A DNA stretch of 64,000 nucleotides from Spirosoma endophyticum (GCF_900112365.1 NZ_FOLQ01000011.1:124001-188000); one strand, 5' to 3'. Counted from the stretch's first letter, positions 9,378-18,272 are shown. Notes: a model not told the origin generated them from the letters alone. Translations and numbers: made by a program.

Positions 9378-9965
9378 GGGTTCGCGATCTTCTAATTGAT
9401 TCAGGCCAATACGTTGCCAGGTTGGTACATCGGCCATACCAACGTAGCCAATTTCTTCCTGCGCTAACGGATGGCAGTAGTACGTATTCGCGACTTCGGT
9501 CAATAGTTCCTCAAAAAAACGGTTGGCGGGAAGTTTTTGCCAGGTTTCACCGGGTGCTTCCTGGTGTTGAATCGCTTTAAGAACTTCGTCCTTTAATTCA
9601 TCCGAAAGCTGTTGAAACGTCTGTAGAAACAGTAACCGGGCCGCTTCGTCCACGCCCGCCAGACCGAGTTTATAGGCATCGCCGTCAGCAGGCATAACAT
9701 CATATCGCCAGCCATCCGATTTGTTCAGAATGAGCCGTTCGTCGATCCTGCCAGCGATATCAATACGTTCGGTACGTTCATCCTGTGGGATCAATCGGTC
9801 GCAAATGGCCTGTAATAAAGAAAATTCAGAGGCCGTGAAAAACTGCGGTGGCTGCGGTGAAATGGTGAGTCGCTCCGTAAGTGCCAGTCGGGTTGCTTCG
9901 GTAACCTGGTCGGTGGCAAGCAGGGCACGGACGGTGCCATCAGGATACTGATCGTGCATGAGCAT
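9342..9965 (-). CDS. Gluconate 2-dehydrogenase subunit 3 family protein
   Basis: The 207-residue protein carries the family core FFTASEFSLLQAICDRLIPQDE near residue 40, followed by IDERL, a helical region and YYCHPLAQEEIGYVG. Relatives are small partners of GMC flavoproteins that help export or anchor the catalytic subunit. No Tat or Sec signal is evident. The start codon overlaps the stop of the SDR gene before it (TAATG), indicating translational coupling. The C-terminal tail is encoded by a repeat arm. Confidence 0.8.
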   Translation of the reverse strand: MLMHDQYPDGTVRALLATDQVTEATRLALTERLTISPQPPQFFTASEFSLLQAICDRLIPQDERTERIDIAGRIDERLILNKSDGWRYDVMPADGDAYKLGLAGVDEAARLLFLQTFQQLSDELKDEVLKAIQHQEAPGETWQKLPANRFFEELLTEVANTYYCHPLAQEEIGYVGMADVPTWQRIGLNQLEDREPKSTERGAGGMV

Positions 9966-10831
9966 TATCCTAGTTTTCCGCCTGTTACTTCCACAATGCT
10001 GCCGGTAATGAAACTTCCTTCGCTCGAAGCCAGCAGTACGTAGGCCGGAGCTACTTCTTCCGGTTGACCAGGGCGGGCGAGGGCCACTTCATGGCCAAAG
10101 TTTTTAACCTCATCTTCGGGCATTGTGCCTGGAATGTTGGGTGTCCAGATAGGGCCTGGTGCAACACAGTTGACCCGAATGTTTCGTTTGCCCAGTTGAA
10201 TCGCCAATGATTTGGTAAAGGAATGAATGGCCCCTTTTGTGGCGGTGTAATCGACTAGAATGGGGTTGCCAACAATACCGACAATACTGCCCGTGTTGAC
10301 AATTGCATCGCCCGACTGCAAGTGTGGCAGTGCGGCCTTCACCATGAAGAAATAGCCGAAAATGTTGGTCTCAAATGTTCGCCGGAATTGCTCTTCGGTA
10401 ATGTCTTCGATTTTTTCCTGCGCCATCTGAAAGGCCGCATTATTGATCAGGATATTCAATTTGCCATACTGAGCGACGGTTTGCCGCACGGCATCCAGAC
10501 AGGCGGCCGAACTGCGAACATCGGCCTGAATCACCAGACAGGACCGGCCTTTGCTTTCGACCAGGTGTTTGGTGGTCATGGCGTCGCCTGTGTTTTCGTT
10601 ATACACGATTGCAATATCAGCCCCTTCCATGGCAAAGGCAATTGCCACCGCCCGGCCAATTCCCGAATCGGCCCCCGTAATGATGGCCACTTTGTCGGTG
10701 AGTTTACCGGCTGGTTTATAGTTGGATAAATCGCTGTCGGGTGCAGGATTCATGTCCGACTGGCGGGCAGGGTAAGGCAATTGTTGTCCGGGAATCTCTC
10801 CAGATTTCGGGCGAAATTCAATAGTTTCCAT
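9965..10831 (-). CDS. SDR family oxidoreductase (YghA-like)
   Basis: A 288-residue short-chain dehydrogenase with an N-terminal extension typical of the YghA group. Cofactor motif VAIITGADSGIGRAVA near residue 47, NNAAF, catalytic Ser in NTGSIVGIVG and YTATK (Tyr/Lys) are all present, and the end VEVTGG is typical. It would use NAD(P)H on an alcohol/carbonyl. It heads the operon SDR - subunit 3 - GMC - GH1 - hydrolase. Its ATG overlaps an ATG on the other strand (CATG at 10829-10832). Confidence 0.9.
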   Translation of the reverse strand: METIEFRPKSGEIPGQQLPYPARQSDMNPAPDSDLSNYKPAGKLTDKVAIITGADSGIGRAVAIAFAMEGADIAIVYNENTGDAMTTKHLVESKGRSCLVIQADVRSSAACLDAVRQTVAQYGKLNILINNAAFQMAQEKIEDITEEQFRRTFETNIFGYFFMVKAALPHLQSGDAIVNTGSIVGIVGNPILVDYTATKGAIHSFTKSLAIQLGKRNIRVNCVAPGPIWTPNIPGTMPEDEVKNFGHEVALARPGQPEEVAPAYVLLASSEGSFITGSIVEVTGGKLG

Positions 10832-12200
10832 GAGCTCGTTAAGTAGGTTACAGCAAGCCTGTCAACTTGATTCGCTCACTGCACAACTATCTAACCGGCT
10901 GTCAAACGGTTTTGTTGCGGCACAAATATTGTCTCGGTTATCGGCAACAATAGGCCACACATATGGTTACAAAGTTGCTCGCTTGCCTAATTGTACTAGC
11001 CATCAAAGCGGGGTTCCAGTCTGTATGCTGTCTGCGCCTGATTCATTGCCCGTTTTTCTAACCCGACGAAATCCTTTTCTTGCCCTGCATCCACCTGATT
11101 CCCAGCTATGTGTTTCTGTTGTTATTCCCGCCCGCAACGAGGCCGACAACCTTGAACACACGCTGAACGCCCTGCGCATTCAACGGCAGGCCGATGGATC
11201 GCTGATTCCGTGGGCTCAGTATGAGGTGTTAATCCTGCTTAATAATTGTACGGATCGTTCGGTTGCCGTTGCCGAGTCTTATCAACAGCGATATCCTGAT
11301 TTCCCACTACGTATCGCCACCATTCAACTGGCGCCGGAAAATGCCAATGTAGGCACTGCACGGCGCCTGCTGATGGATGAAGCCTATCGGCGACTTCTGC
11401 AAGTTGGCAGGCCGCACGGTATTATTGCGTCTACAGATGCGGATACCATCGTTGATTGTCAATGGATTGAACAAATACGGGCCGAAATCAACCAGGGTTG
11501 CGAAGTAGTCGCTGGACGAATTTCAACCCGCCCTGATGGCAATCAGGTCAGGCTTAACCACCTGCGTGACGTAACGTATCGGATGTTGATTGCCCGGCTC
11601 GAAGCCTACCTTGACCCCTTACCGTTCGACCCCTGGCCCCGGCACTTTCAGCATTTCGGGGCCAGTCTGGCGCTGACATGTGTTGCTTACAAACGGGTAG
11701 GCGGATTACCGAAAGTGCCTCATCTGGAGGATGAAGCTTTGTATACCGCTTTATTACGTACCGATACGCGTATTCGAAAAAGTCCTACTGTTCGGGTGAC
11801 AACCTCAACCCGGATGCATGGCCGGGTGGCCATTGGTTTTTCGGAGCAGTTACGCTATTGGGAAACGCTCAATCAAACCAATCAATCGCAGTTGGTCGAA
11901 TCAGCCGGAGCAATTATTCGCCGGATTCAAAACAGACAGCGGCTACGTAGCATCTGGCAAAATCGCGCTACTAAATCGTCTGCTGCTGATGTACAACTCA
12001 TTGCGACTAACTTATTGATCGACACCGACTGGCTCGAGTGCCAGCTGGAACAAGCAAGCTATTTTGGGCAGCTTTGGCAGGAGGTAGACGCCAAGATAGC
12101 AACCGGCGCATGGGCCGTGTATTGGAAACTTGTCCCCATTACAACTGCTATTCGGGAATTACGTGCCTTCCTGAATACAGCAGATACCTCGAATGCCTGA
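10830..12200 (+). CDS. GT2 family glycosyltransferase
   Basis: The GT-A core starts near residue 95 (VSVVIPARNEADNLEHTLNAL). Nucleotide-sugar motifs follow: VLILLNNCTD, STDADTIVD (DxD) and HLEDEALYTALLR (acidic ED). No membrane segment is obvious. The frame is open from 10830, but the first 65 residues look non-conserved, so the real start may be ATG 11025; 10830 would overlap the divergent SDR start. The stop is 2 bp from the stop of the convergent methyltransferase gene, and in my recollection this GT2 belongs with the deacetylase/methyltransferase/dehydrogenase set. Confidence 0.8.
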   Translation: MSSLSRLQQACQLDSLTAQLSNRLSNGFVAAQILSRLSATIGHTYGYKVARLPNCTSHQSGVPVCMLSAPDSLPVFLTRRNPFLALHPPDSQLCVSVVIPARNEADNLEHTLNALRIQRQADGSLIPWAQYEVLILLNNCTDRSVAVAESYQQRYPDFPLRIATIQLAPENANVGTARRLLMDEAYRRLLQVGRPHGIIASTDADTIVDCQWIEQIRAEINQGCEVVAGRISTRPDGNQVRLNHLRDVTYRMLIARLEAYLDPLPFDPWPRHFQHFGASLALTCVAYKRVGGLPKVPHLEDEALYTALLRTDTRIRKSPTVRVTTSTRMHGRVAIGFSEQLRYWETLNQTNQSQLVESAGAIIRRIQNRQRLRSIWQNRATKSSAADVQLIATNLLIDTDWLECQLEQASYFGQLWQEVDAKIATGAWAVYWKLVPITTAIRELRAFLNTADTSNA

Positions 12201-12202
12201 CT

Positions 12203-12799
12203 TTATTTTTTCTTCTGAAATAGGTCCAGTCGATACGTTTCGGCTCGCTGATTGACTACGTGTGTCAGCGTACCATCAGGCTGGGCCAACTCCAGAAAAA
12301 AGTCGTGAACATCGTCACCTGTCAAAGGGTAATCATGAACGACCGGCGTCCAGTGGACCAGCAATAAGTGGCCATTGGGCGCTAGATGATCAACAAGTAA
12401 CTGTCGGACGCGACCTAAATCCGGCTTGGAAAAATAATAACCTACTTCCGACAAAAGAATCAAATCGAACGTATCGTCGGGAAATTCGTCGGGAATAGCC
12501 ATTTGACGAATCGTTACGTTCGGTTGATTAGCCAACCGCGCGCGCGCTGTCTTTAACGGTAATTCACTGGCGTCGACCGCCAGTATTCGTTGGCAGCGCT
12601 CCGTTAACAGCTGGGTCAATACTCCAATCGAGCATCCGATTTCAAAGGCGTTTTCATACTGCGTATTGGGTAAGGCGGCCAGCGTTGCTTCATATTTCTG
12701 ACGCTCGTAGGAACTAGTCTCAAACGACCAAGGATCGCTGTTCGCTTTGTAAACATCGTCGAAATAGGTCTGATTTAACGTAGTGGGTTGAGTAGGCAT
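12203..12799 (-). CDS. NodS-like SAM-dependent methyltransferase
   Basis: The 198-residue protein has the N-terminal block YFDDVYKANSDPWSFETSSYE and then SAM motif I as AFEIGCSIGVLTQLL, motif II around ILAVDASELPL, and LILLSEVGYYFS, all close to the NodS pattern. NodS N-methylates the deacetylated glucosamine of Nod factors, so N-methylation of an amino sugar is a fair guess here. It starts 3 bp after the PIG-L deacetylase gene, which would create the free amine. The true substrate is unknown. Confidence 0.8.
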   Translation of the reverse strand: MPTQPTTLNQTYFDDVYKANSDPWSFETSSYERQKYEATLAALPNTQYENAFEIGCSIGVLTQLLTERCQRILAVDASELPLKTARARLANQPNVTIRQMAIPDEFPDDTFDLILLSEVGYYFSKPDLGRVRQLLVDHLAPNGHLLLVHWTPVVHDYPLTGDDVHDFFLELAQPDGTLTHVVNQRAETYRLDLFQKKK

Positions 12800-12802
12800 A
12801 AG

Positions 12803-13555
12803 CTAGTTTTGTGAGTTGGCTTCCAGAAACAGTTCACGGGGTTTCTCGAAATGGGTGAGCAGTTCAGGGGATAAATAGAAGGCCGTCGGATCGTCATCAA
12901 TCAGGCGGGTTACCTGCGAACAGTGAGCTGCAATGGCCCGGTTGCGTTGGTCGATGACAGTGTCAATAGCGACTTCCCATACATTCATTTCATCGGGATC
13001 GGGCATATCGCGCTGATTTCCCAACTCCCACAACCAGATCAGGTACTCCAGTACTCTGGGTCTGTTGGTGGTCTGCCGCAAGGCTTCCTGCATGATTTGC
13101 CAGGAGGCCCGGTGGTCGGGGTGTGGATCTCGTCGCCAGGGCACAAAGATGGTGGACGGCTTTACCTGATCGATTAAGGTCGCGACGGCCGTAGTGGCTT
13201 CCAGAAAATCTGGCTGGTCACGCATCGGTACTTGCCGGTCTTTGTAGCGCAGAAACGTACAATCCGCATCATTGATAGCTAAGATGCGCAACGCTTCGCG
13301 AGCTTCCGCTTCCCGCAGGTTGCGAAGCCGTTCGGCCGGGTAGGATGCTGAGTTCGGATGTGACATCGTTCCATCGCTCACGAATATGACATGTACCGCG
13401 TAGTTTAGCGCGCGCAGTTGAGCAATGGTGCCTCCACAGCCCAAGGATTCATCATCGGGATGTGGGGCAATAATCAGCGCCGGGCCGATTGTCTGTAGAT
13501 CGTCCAGCCATACCGCACGCTCTTCCAGAATAGCCTGATTAGCGCCAGAGTTCAT
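12803..13555 (-). CDS. PIG-L family N-deacetylase
   Basis: A 250-residue LmbE-like zinc hydrolase. The metal motif PHPDDESLGCGG (AHPDDE type) lies near residue 33 and PHPDHRASW supplies the last His ligand. The family removes acetyl groups from GlcNAc-containing lipids or thiols. ATG 13555 is used; the earlier in-frame start is TTG. The start overlaps the end of the acyl-CoA dehydrogenase gene by 17 bp, so the two are coupled, and the methyltransferase follows within 3 bp. Confidence 0.9.
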   Translation of the reverse strand: MNSGANQAILEERAVWLDDLQTIGPALIIAPHPDDESLGCGGTIAQLRALNYAVHVIFVSDGTMSHPNSASYPAERLRNLREAEAREALRILAINDADCTFLRYKDRQVPMRDQPDFLEATTAVATLIDQVKPSTIFVPWRRDPHPDHRASWQIMQEALRQTTNRPRVLEYLIWLWELGNQRDMPDPDEMNVWEVAIDTVIDQRNRAIAAHCSQVTRLIDDDPTAFYLSPELLTHFEKPRELFLEANSQN

Positions 13556-14720
13556 CGGACAATTGAGCGTTTGTGAGAACGAATTTTCCAATGTCCACCA
13601 ACGTAGCGTCGGGGGCGGGCTGCCGTAAATAAAGAGTCAAATCGCGGTGGATTCGCTCAAATGGATGCGGTCGGAGTAGACCTCTGGCACCCACGCAACG
13701 TTCAGCCAGCGGCATCACGCGCAAACAGATTTCCTCGATGGCTGTCCGGGTCATGTTGGCGAAGGCGACGATCTTTTGCCAATCGACGCCTTCGGCCAGC
13801 CAACGATCGGTGTTTTCTCCGGCAGCCCGTAGCCAGTGATTTCCCGATTCGATCAAACAGGCCATTTCGGCGAGTCGTGTCTGCTGAAGAATGTCATCAG
13901 TTCGGTTCAGGGTAGCCAGAAACTGGCGGGTCGCTTCATAGATTGCTTCGGCTCCGCCAAGCTGCACAGCCGCAAAGCGAATGGCTCCCCCACTAAAATA
14001 CGGCTGACGCAGATAGTCGCCGGGCTGGCCCAGTAAATCATTATCTTTCAGATGGATACCTGTGAAATCAAGCTTAAAACTGGCGGAAGCCCGCATGCCT
14101 AACGGTTTCCAGAATCGTTCATCCTGGGCTATTGGTTCGACCTGTTCCGTGGGGACGATCGCCATTTGCCAGCCCTGTTTATCCGTTGCCCGTAAGTCGC
14201 CCGTGATCAGGGGACGCTGAATCCACTTGCCGCCCGAGCCAAAGGTTTTGGTACCCGTCAGACGATAGGCCGGGTCGCCTGTCGACGTAGTAAATTCATC
14301 AATCCGAACTCCATTGTCTGCCTGCGTATTCCAGACGCTGAATAGCCGCTTGTGTTGGATTACGTCCGTATACCAGTTGCTACGTTGCTCGGGTGACGCG
14401 TAAAGGTGAATCAGATAAAGCGCATTAATGTGCCCTTCATACACCCGCCCGACGGCCAGATTCGCCGAACCAATACGTTTAAGCAACTGCAAAAGCCGGG
14501 CCGTTTGTCCCCGATTGAAATCGAGTTCGTGACCGGGAAGGGTAATAGACAGAAGTCCAGCCTCGGCCAGCCAGTTAAAAGCTTCTTCGGGAAATGCGCC
14601 TTCGGTATCCGTTTCAGGAGCGGCCTCCGCAATCTGCTGGATCAAGGGATTTAGCTGACCTGGACTATCGAAAGGAATAGAAACTGGGGTAGGCGACGAG
14701 ACTGAGTGAATGGCATTCAT
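13539..14720 (-). CDS. Acyl-CoA dehydrogenase family protein
   Basis: About 393 residues with the acyl-CoA dehydrogenase layout: an N-terminal helical domain (FPEEAFNWLAEAGLLSITLPG), a middle beta domain (LTGTKTFGSGG, then MRASASFKLDFTGIHL) and a C-terminal helical domain (GGAEAIYEATRQFLA). The catalytic Glu position was not confirmed. ATG 14720 is preferred; the frame extends to a GTG at 14783. It is first in the operon with PIG-L and NodS-like genes. It could desaturate an acyl chain or act on an amine-linked intermediate instead of in beta-oxidation. Confidence 0.8.
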   Translation of the reverse strand: MNAIHSVSSPTPVSIPFDSPGQLNPLIQQIAEAAPETDTEGAFPEEAFNWLAEAGLLSITLPGHELDFNRGQTARLLQLLKRIGSANLAVGRVYEGHINALYLIHLYASPEQRSNWYTDVIQHKRLFSVWNTQADNGVRIDEFTTSTGDPAYRLTGTKTFGSGGKWIQRPLITGDLRATDKQGWQMAIVPTEQVEPIAQDERFWKPLGMRASASFKLDFTGIHLKDNDLLGQPGDYLRQPYFSGGAIRFAAVQLGGAEAIYEATRQFLATLNRTDDILQQTRLAEMACLIESGNHWLRAAGENTDRWLAEGVDWQKIVAFANMTRTAIEEICLRVMPLAERCVGARGLLRPHPFERIHRDLTLYLRQPAPDATLVDIGKFVLTNAQLSDELWR

Positions 14721-15120
14721 ACCCGTATAAATCGACAGAACCGCTGATTGTTTTATAAACTGTGTGAGCGGATGAAACCCCACCCTGACGGCTCGAATGG
14801 CTAACCATTCGGCTCCTATTCACTGCCCGAAAAGATGCTTATAAACGCTGTTTGTGCATAATGAAGGTATTATTTGGCATTTTTCAAAGTACCTGTTTAG
14901 ATAGATGCGTATCTGCTTTGAACCGCCAGATAATTTATCTATTATTCAGATGGACCGCTGCCTCATATACCCAACAAAGTTGAGTCTACGCAGTTCTTAT
15001 TGTTGTCTCCGTTTGATTTTCCGTTTTATTACCAGGGGGCGCGTAGGGTATTATGCACTCAGGTTGACTGGTTTATAAGCAGGGATTGGTCCATGAAATT
15101 ATCTTTTTTATCATCAACGT
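14721..15120. other. Intergenic region between divergent genes
   Basis: About 400 bp between the acyl-CoA dehydrogenase operon and the next glycosyltransferase gene. TATCTTTT at 15100-15107 resembles a -7 element for the plus-strand gene but lacks the final G and a spaced -33. No ORF of note, RNA gene or repeat was seen. Confidence 0.4.
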
Positions 15121-16320
15121 ATGTCTCAGTATCAACCTGACCCCAAGAATTCCCAAGTTTCCAGAGAAGTAACAAGCTCGTTGTTTATCAATCAAACCCC
15201 GCCTGTTGGCTCATCGCTCGATGGTGTAACGGATTTGATTTGTTTTTCTCACCTGCGCTGGAACTTTGTCTACCAGCGTCCCCAGCATTTGTTAAGTCGT
15301 GCCAGCAAACAGTGGCGGGTCTGGTTTATCGAAGAGCCTATTTATGGCGACAACCAACGGGTAGAAGTACGTACCATCAGCGAGAATATGACGGTAGTCG
15401 TACCTCACCTGCGACATGGAACCAATCCTGATGAGGCCCTACGTCAGCAACGGGAAGTTGTTGATCAACTGCTGGCTCAACAGAATATTCAGGACTTCAT
15501 TGCCTGGTATTATACACCAATGGCACTCAGTTTTAGCAATCATCTTAAGCCCCGAATGACGATCTATGATTGCATGGATGAGTTGTCGGCCTTTCTGGGT
15601 GCTCCCGCAAGTTTATTGGATAAAGAAAAGGCCCTGCTCACGCAGGCGGATTTGGTGTTTACCGGCGGCCTGAGCTTGTTTGAAGCCAAGCAGGCAAGGC
15701 ATCCGAATGTATTTGCTTTCCCTAGCAGTATTGATTATCGCCATTTTGAACCAGCGCGTCACGCCTTGCCCGAACCCGCTGACCTGCAAAATATTCCGGG
15801 GCCACGTATTGGTTTCTGTGGAGTGATTGACGAGCGGATGGATCTTACTTTATTACGTAACTTAGCGAATAGTCGACCCGACTGGCAGTTTGTCCTGCTG
15901 GGTCCGGTTGTGAAAATCAACCATGCTACGTTGCCTCAGGGGCCTAATATTCATTACCTCGGCATGAAATCTTATAAGGAGTTGCCGGCTTATTTCAGTC
16001 ATTGGGACGTAGCCATCATGCCATTTGCTATTAACGAGGCCACCCGCTACATCAGTCCTACTAAAACACCCGAATATCTGGCAGCTGGATTGCCTGTTGT
16101 GTCAACGCCGATCCAGGATGTAGCTCGTACGTATGGCGGCTGGGCGCCGGTAGCGATTGCCGATTCGCCCCAGTCGTTTGAGCAGGCTATTGAAAAAATG
16201 CTTACTCAGTCTGACGATTGGACGGCAGTGGATGAATACCTGCTGGCCAATTCCTGGGATACGACCTGGGAAGAAATGAGCCGACTTATGCAGGCGCAAC
16301 GTGCGCTGGTTTTCGAATAA
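15121..16320 (+). CDS. Glycosyltransferase (GT-B fold, GT1/GT4 type)
   Basis: A 399-residue GT-B protein. The N-terminal half has DLICFSHLRWNFVYQRPQHLL near residue 39, a motif known from glycosyltransferases found with UDP-galactopyranose mutase. The C-terminal half has RIGFCGVIDERMD, then the donor-binding segment SPTKTPEYLAAGLPVVST. No membrane segment is seen. It follows the GT2/PIG-L/methyltransferase/dehydrogenase set and may add a further sugar to the same product, but no mutase gene is in the window. Confidence 0.82.
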   Translation: MSQYQPDPKNSQVSREVTSSLFINQTPPVGSSLDGVTDLICFSHLRWNFVYQRPQHLLSRASKQWRVWFIEEPIYGDNQRVEVRTISENMTVVVPHLRHGTNPDEALRQQREVVDQLLAQQNIQDFIAWYYTPMALSFSNHLKPRMTIYDCMDELSAFLGAPASLLDKEKALLTQADLVFTGGLSLFEAKQARHPNVFAFPSSIDYRHFEPARHALPEPADLQNIPGPRIGFCGVIDERMDLTLLRNLANSRPDWQFVLLGPVVKINHATLPQGPNIHYLGMKSYKELPAYFSHWDVAIMPFAINEATRYISPTKTPEYLAAGLPVVSTPIQDVARTYGGWAPVAIADSPQSFEQAIEKMLTQSDDWTAVDEYLLANSWDTTWEEMSRLMQAQRALVFE

Positions 16321-16370
16321 ACGCCTATAAATGTAGCGTTCCGGATTTTTTACTAACGCGCTCCCCTAAT

Positions 16371-16440
16371 TCAAATACCCAACTGGCTCACTACGTACCG
16401 ATTAGCTAATCGGCACGTAGTGAGCCAGTTGGGTATTTGA
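16371..16440. repeat. 70-bp near-perfect palindrome without loop
   Basis: Bases 16371-16405 and 16406-16440 are reverse complements with a single mismatch (A opposite C at 16396/16415), and the centre is GATTAGCTAATC, so there is no unpaired loop. It lies 50 bp after the glycosyltransferase stop. A T run after the right arm is lacking, so it is not a typical intrinsic terminator. No second copy was seen in the window. Confidence 0.85.
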
Positions 16441-16653
16441 GTTTGATAGGAAGACTCGTCACAAGGAGAATGTACCTTAGTCTGGCCGCTACTTTGAGAA
16501 CCTTCCAGATAGGTAGAATTTTATACCTATCTGTTTAAATAGCAAATCAGCAACTTTAGGCGTAAATCCAAAAACAAATAACTTACGTATTTTGTAGTTT
16601 ACTATACAAGCTATTTGTATTTTAGAGATTCCTTGCTTGTGTACTTAACCGTT

Positions 16654-17127
16654 ATGAAAACTCAGGAAACAATTGGCGCTAATTTTAAAAGAGCCAAGAT
16701 ATTAGTTATTGAAGATAACGAAGATCACTGGATACTGATAGAAAACGCCATGTATCATTGTCTGTCGGAAGTGACCACTGTTTGGGCCAAAACACCGGAT
16801 CAGGCAATGGATTTCTTGAATGACTGGAGCATTCAGGAATGGGAGATGCCTAAATTAATTTTGCTGGACTTATATATGCCTGCCCGGGAGCATGGTTGGT
16901 TTTTGCTTAAGCAGATAAAAGCCATGCCTGCTCCCTGTAGTCAAATTCCAATTGTTGTGCTGAGTGCATCCGACCATCCGGCAGATATTGCTGACGCCTA
17001 TCAGCGTGGTGGCTCGTCCTATATGGTCAAACCCACTACGATTGCAGAGTGGTTAGCGTACTTTCAGGAATTGCGTAATTACTGGTGGGAAACAGTTACG
17101 TTACCACCCATGCGATTCTCTGTTTAA
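16654..17127 (+). CDS. Single-domain response regulator (Rcp1-like REC)
   Basis: A 157-residue receiver domain with no output domain. It has the acidic pair in LVIEDNEDH, phospho-acceptor Asp in LILLDLYMP, Thr/Ser in VVLSASDH and Lys in YMVKPTT. The long alpha-2/beta-3 stretch is like Rcp1-type regulators that pair with phytochrome or hybrid kinases. No kinase gene is adjacent. ATG 16654 places the beta-1 strand normally; a TTG at 16615 is in frame. It converges with the LytTR gene, 25 bp away. Confidence 0.88.
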   Translation: MKTQETIGANFKRAKILVIEDNEDHWILIENAMYHCLSEVTTVWAKTPDQAMDFLNDWSIQEWEMPKLILLDLYMPAREHGWFLLKQIKAMPAPCSQIPIVVLSASDHPADIADAYQRGGSSYMVKPTTIAEWLAYFQELRNYWWETVTLPPMRFSV

Positions 17128-17152
17128 TCCAGGGTGAATAATTAGCTTAACA

Positions 17153-17965
17153 TCAGGCTGTGTCGTCTGGTAAGGCCGCTACCTGTAACCAGAATTGACA
17201 GACGCGCTCGATTGCCTGAGCGAACGGTATATGCCCCTCCGTTAACGAGACTACTGAATTCGCCTGACGCTTATAGCCGTCGATAACCGATTGATTTGAA
17301 GGTGATACCAATAGAATAATGGGTATCCGGCATAGGTGCTGACTGTATTTCATGCGTTGCAGTGTATGCAGCCGTTCCTGGGTAGTGGTTCGGGCATCTA
17401 ACAGTAACAACGTTGGGCATTCCGATTTAGGTAAGTCGGTCAACAGATCAGGTAAATGCACACTGGACTGCTCCGTCTGCAACGTATATTGAGGCCACTT
17501 TTTATTGATCGATTGCTTAGCCAGCAATGCATTTGATGTATCATTGGTGATCAGAAGTATCGACAATGTTGCGTTTTTATTCCGAATGTTGCGCTGCTCC
17601 AGCAAATCAACTACCGGTTGAGTAGGCATGTCACTAGTAGCAGTTGGAGACAGGTGGCCGTACAAAGCCTGGGCAACCTGAAGCCACCGTCGACGGCTAA
17701 CGGGGAATACTTCGCCATTGTGTAATTCTATCTGTCCTGCCATCTTCTGACGGGGCGGCTGATGGAGGTTTTTTACGCACAATGGATTGATAAGGGCTGT
17801 TTTGTGCACCCGAAGGAAGTTCGGTAACACACCCTCCATGTAGCTTATCGGCTTGGCCAGCAGTTTCTTTTCACCATTTCGAAAATGAAGCCAGCTATAA
17901 TTATTAGCCCCCAAAAAATAGGCAATCAATTCTGGTCGTTGCAGGGCTGGTTTAATGACGCTCAT
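17153..17965 (-). CDS. LytTR DNA-binding protein with a C-terminal degenerate receiver-like domain
   Basis: The 270-residue protein has a LytTR domain at residues about 8-95 (NYSWLHFRNGEKKLLAKPIS, FLRVHKTALINP, FPVSRRRW). After a linker, residues about 132-255 look like a receiver domain: strand SILLITNDTSN, TLLLLDARTT (Asp in the acceptor place), PIILLVSPSN. The usual Lys is replaced in VVSLTEG, and the N-terminal acidic pair is reduced to one Asp. The order is the reverse of normal REC-LytTR regulators, and phosphorylation is doubtful. Its targets are unknown; the Rcp-like gene is the nearest neighbour. Confidence 0.75.
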   Translation of the reverse strand: MSVIKPALQRPELIAYFLGANNYSWLHFRNGEKKLLAKPISYMEGVLPNFLRVHKTALINPLCVKNLHQPPRQKMAGQIELHNGEVFPVSRRRWLQVAQALYGHLSPTATSDMPTQPVVDLLEQRNIRNKNATLSILLITNDTSNALLAKQSINKKWPQYTLQTEQSSVHLPDLLTDLPKSECPTLLLLDARTTTQERLHTLQRMKYSQHLCRIPIILLVSPSNQSVIDGYKRQANSVVSLTEGHIPFAQAIERVCQFWLQVAALPDDTA

Positions 17966-18272
17966 GAAAATTAAGGTATTCTTTGGAATGGACTTATCGA
18001 CTGATTTGCTACACGTATTAATACATTATTAGATGCCAGCAAAGCCAAAAAACTTCTCAGGATACAGGGTTTGTAACGGTCTGTCGTATCTAACTGTTTG
18101 GCTTCAATCCTTTCTCTATCATTTCTGTAGGGAGGGGTGCCGTTGCCTCACTATTTTGCCATAAATGGGTTGTCATAGGGATGGACGGAATCGTATCGCT
18201 TTAACCAAAAAAGCCTGGAATCCGTGCGATCCCAGGCTTTGAACTGACAATGAAATCTTATTTAGCTGGCGC
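17966..18272. other. Intergenic region with a hairpin at its end
   Basis: About 300 bp without a supported gene. Only the terminator at 18206-18240 stands out; no -7 element of the consensus type was found for the minus-strand LytTR gene. Confidence 0.4.
18206..18240 (-). terminator. Intrinsic terminator after the 18.3-18.8 kb gene
   Basis: The arms AAAGCCTGG and CCAGGCTTT pair around a 13-base loop, with an A run on the plus-strand left side, which is a U run for minus-strand transcription. Confidence 0.7.

Noticed and set aside
10830-11024. N-terminal 65 residues of the GT2 frame as a separate domain
   Set aside because: The stretch looks non-conserved and overlaps the divergent promoter region; it is more likely upstream sequence than a domain.
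15100-15107. TATCTTTT as promoter of the 15.1 kb glycosyltransferase gene
   Set aside because: The last base of the -7 consensus is missing and no -33 element is at the right distance.
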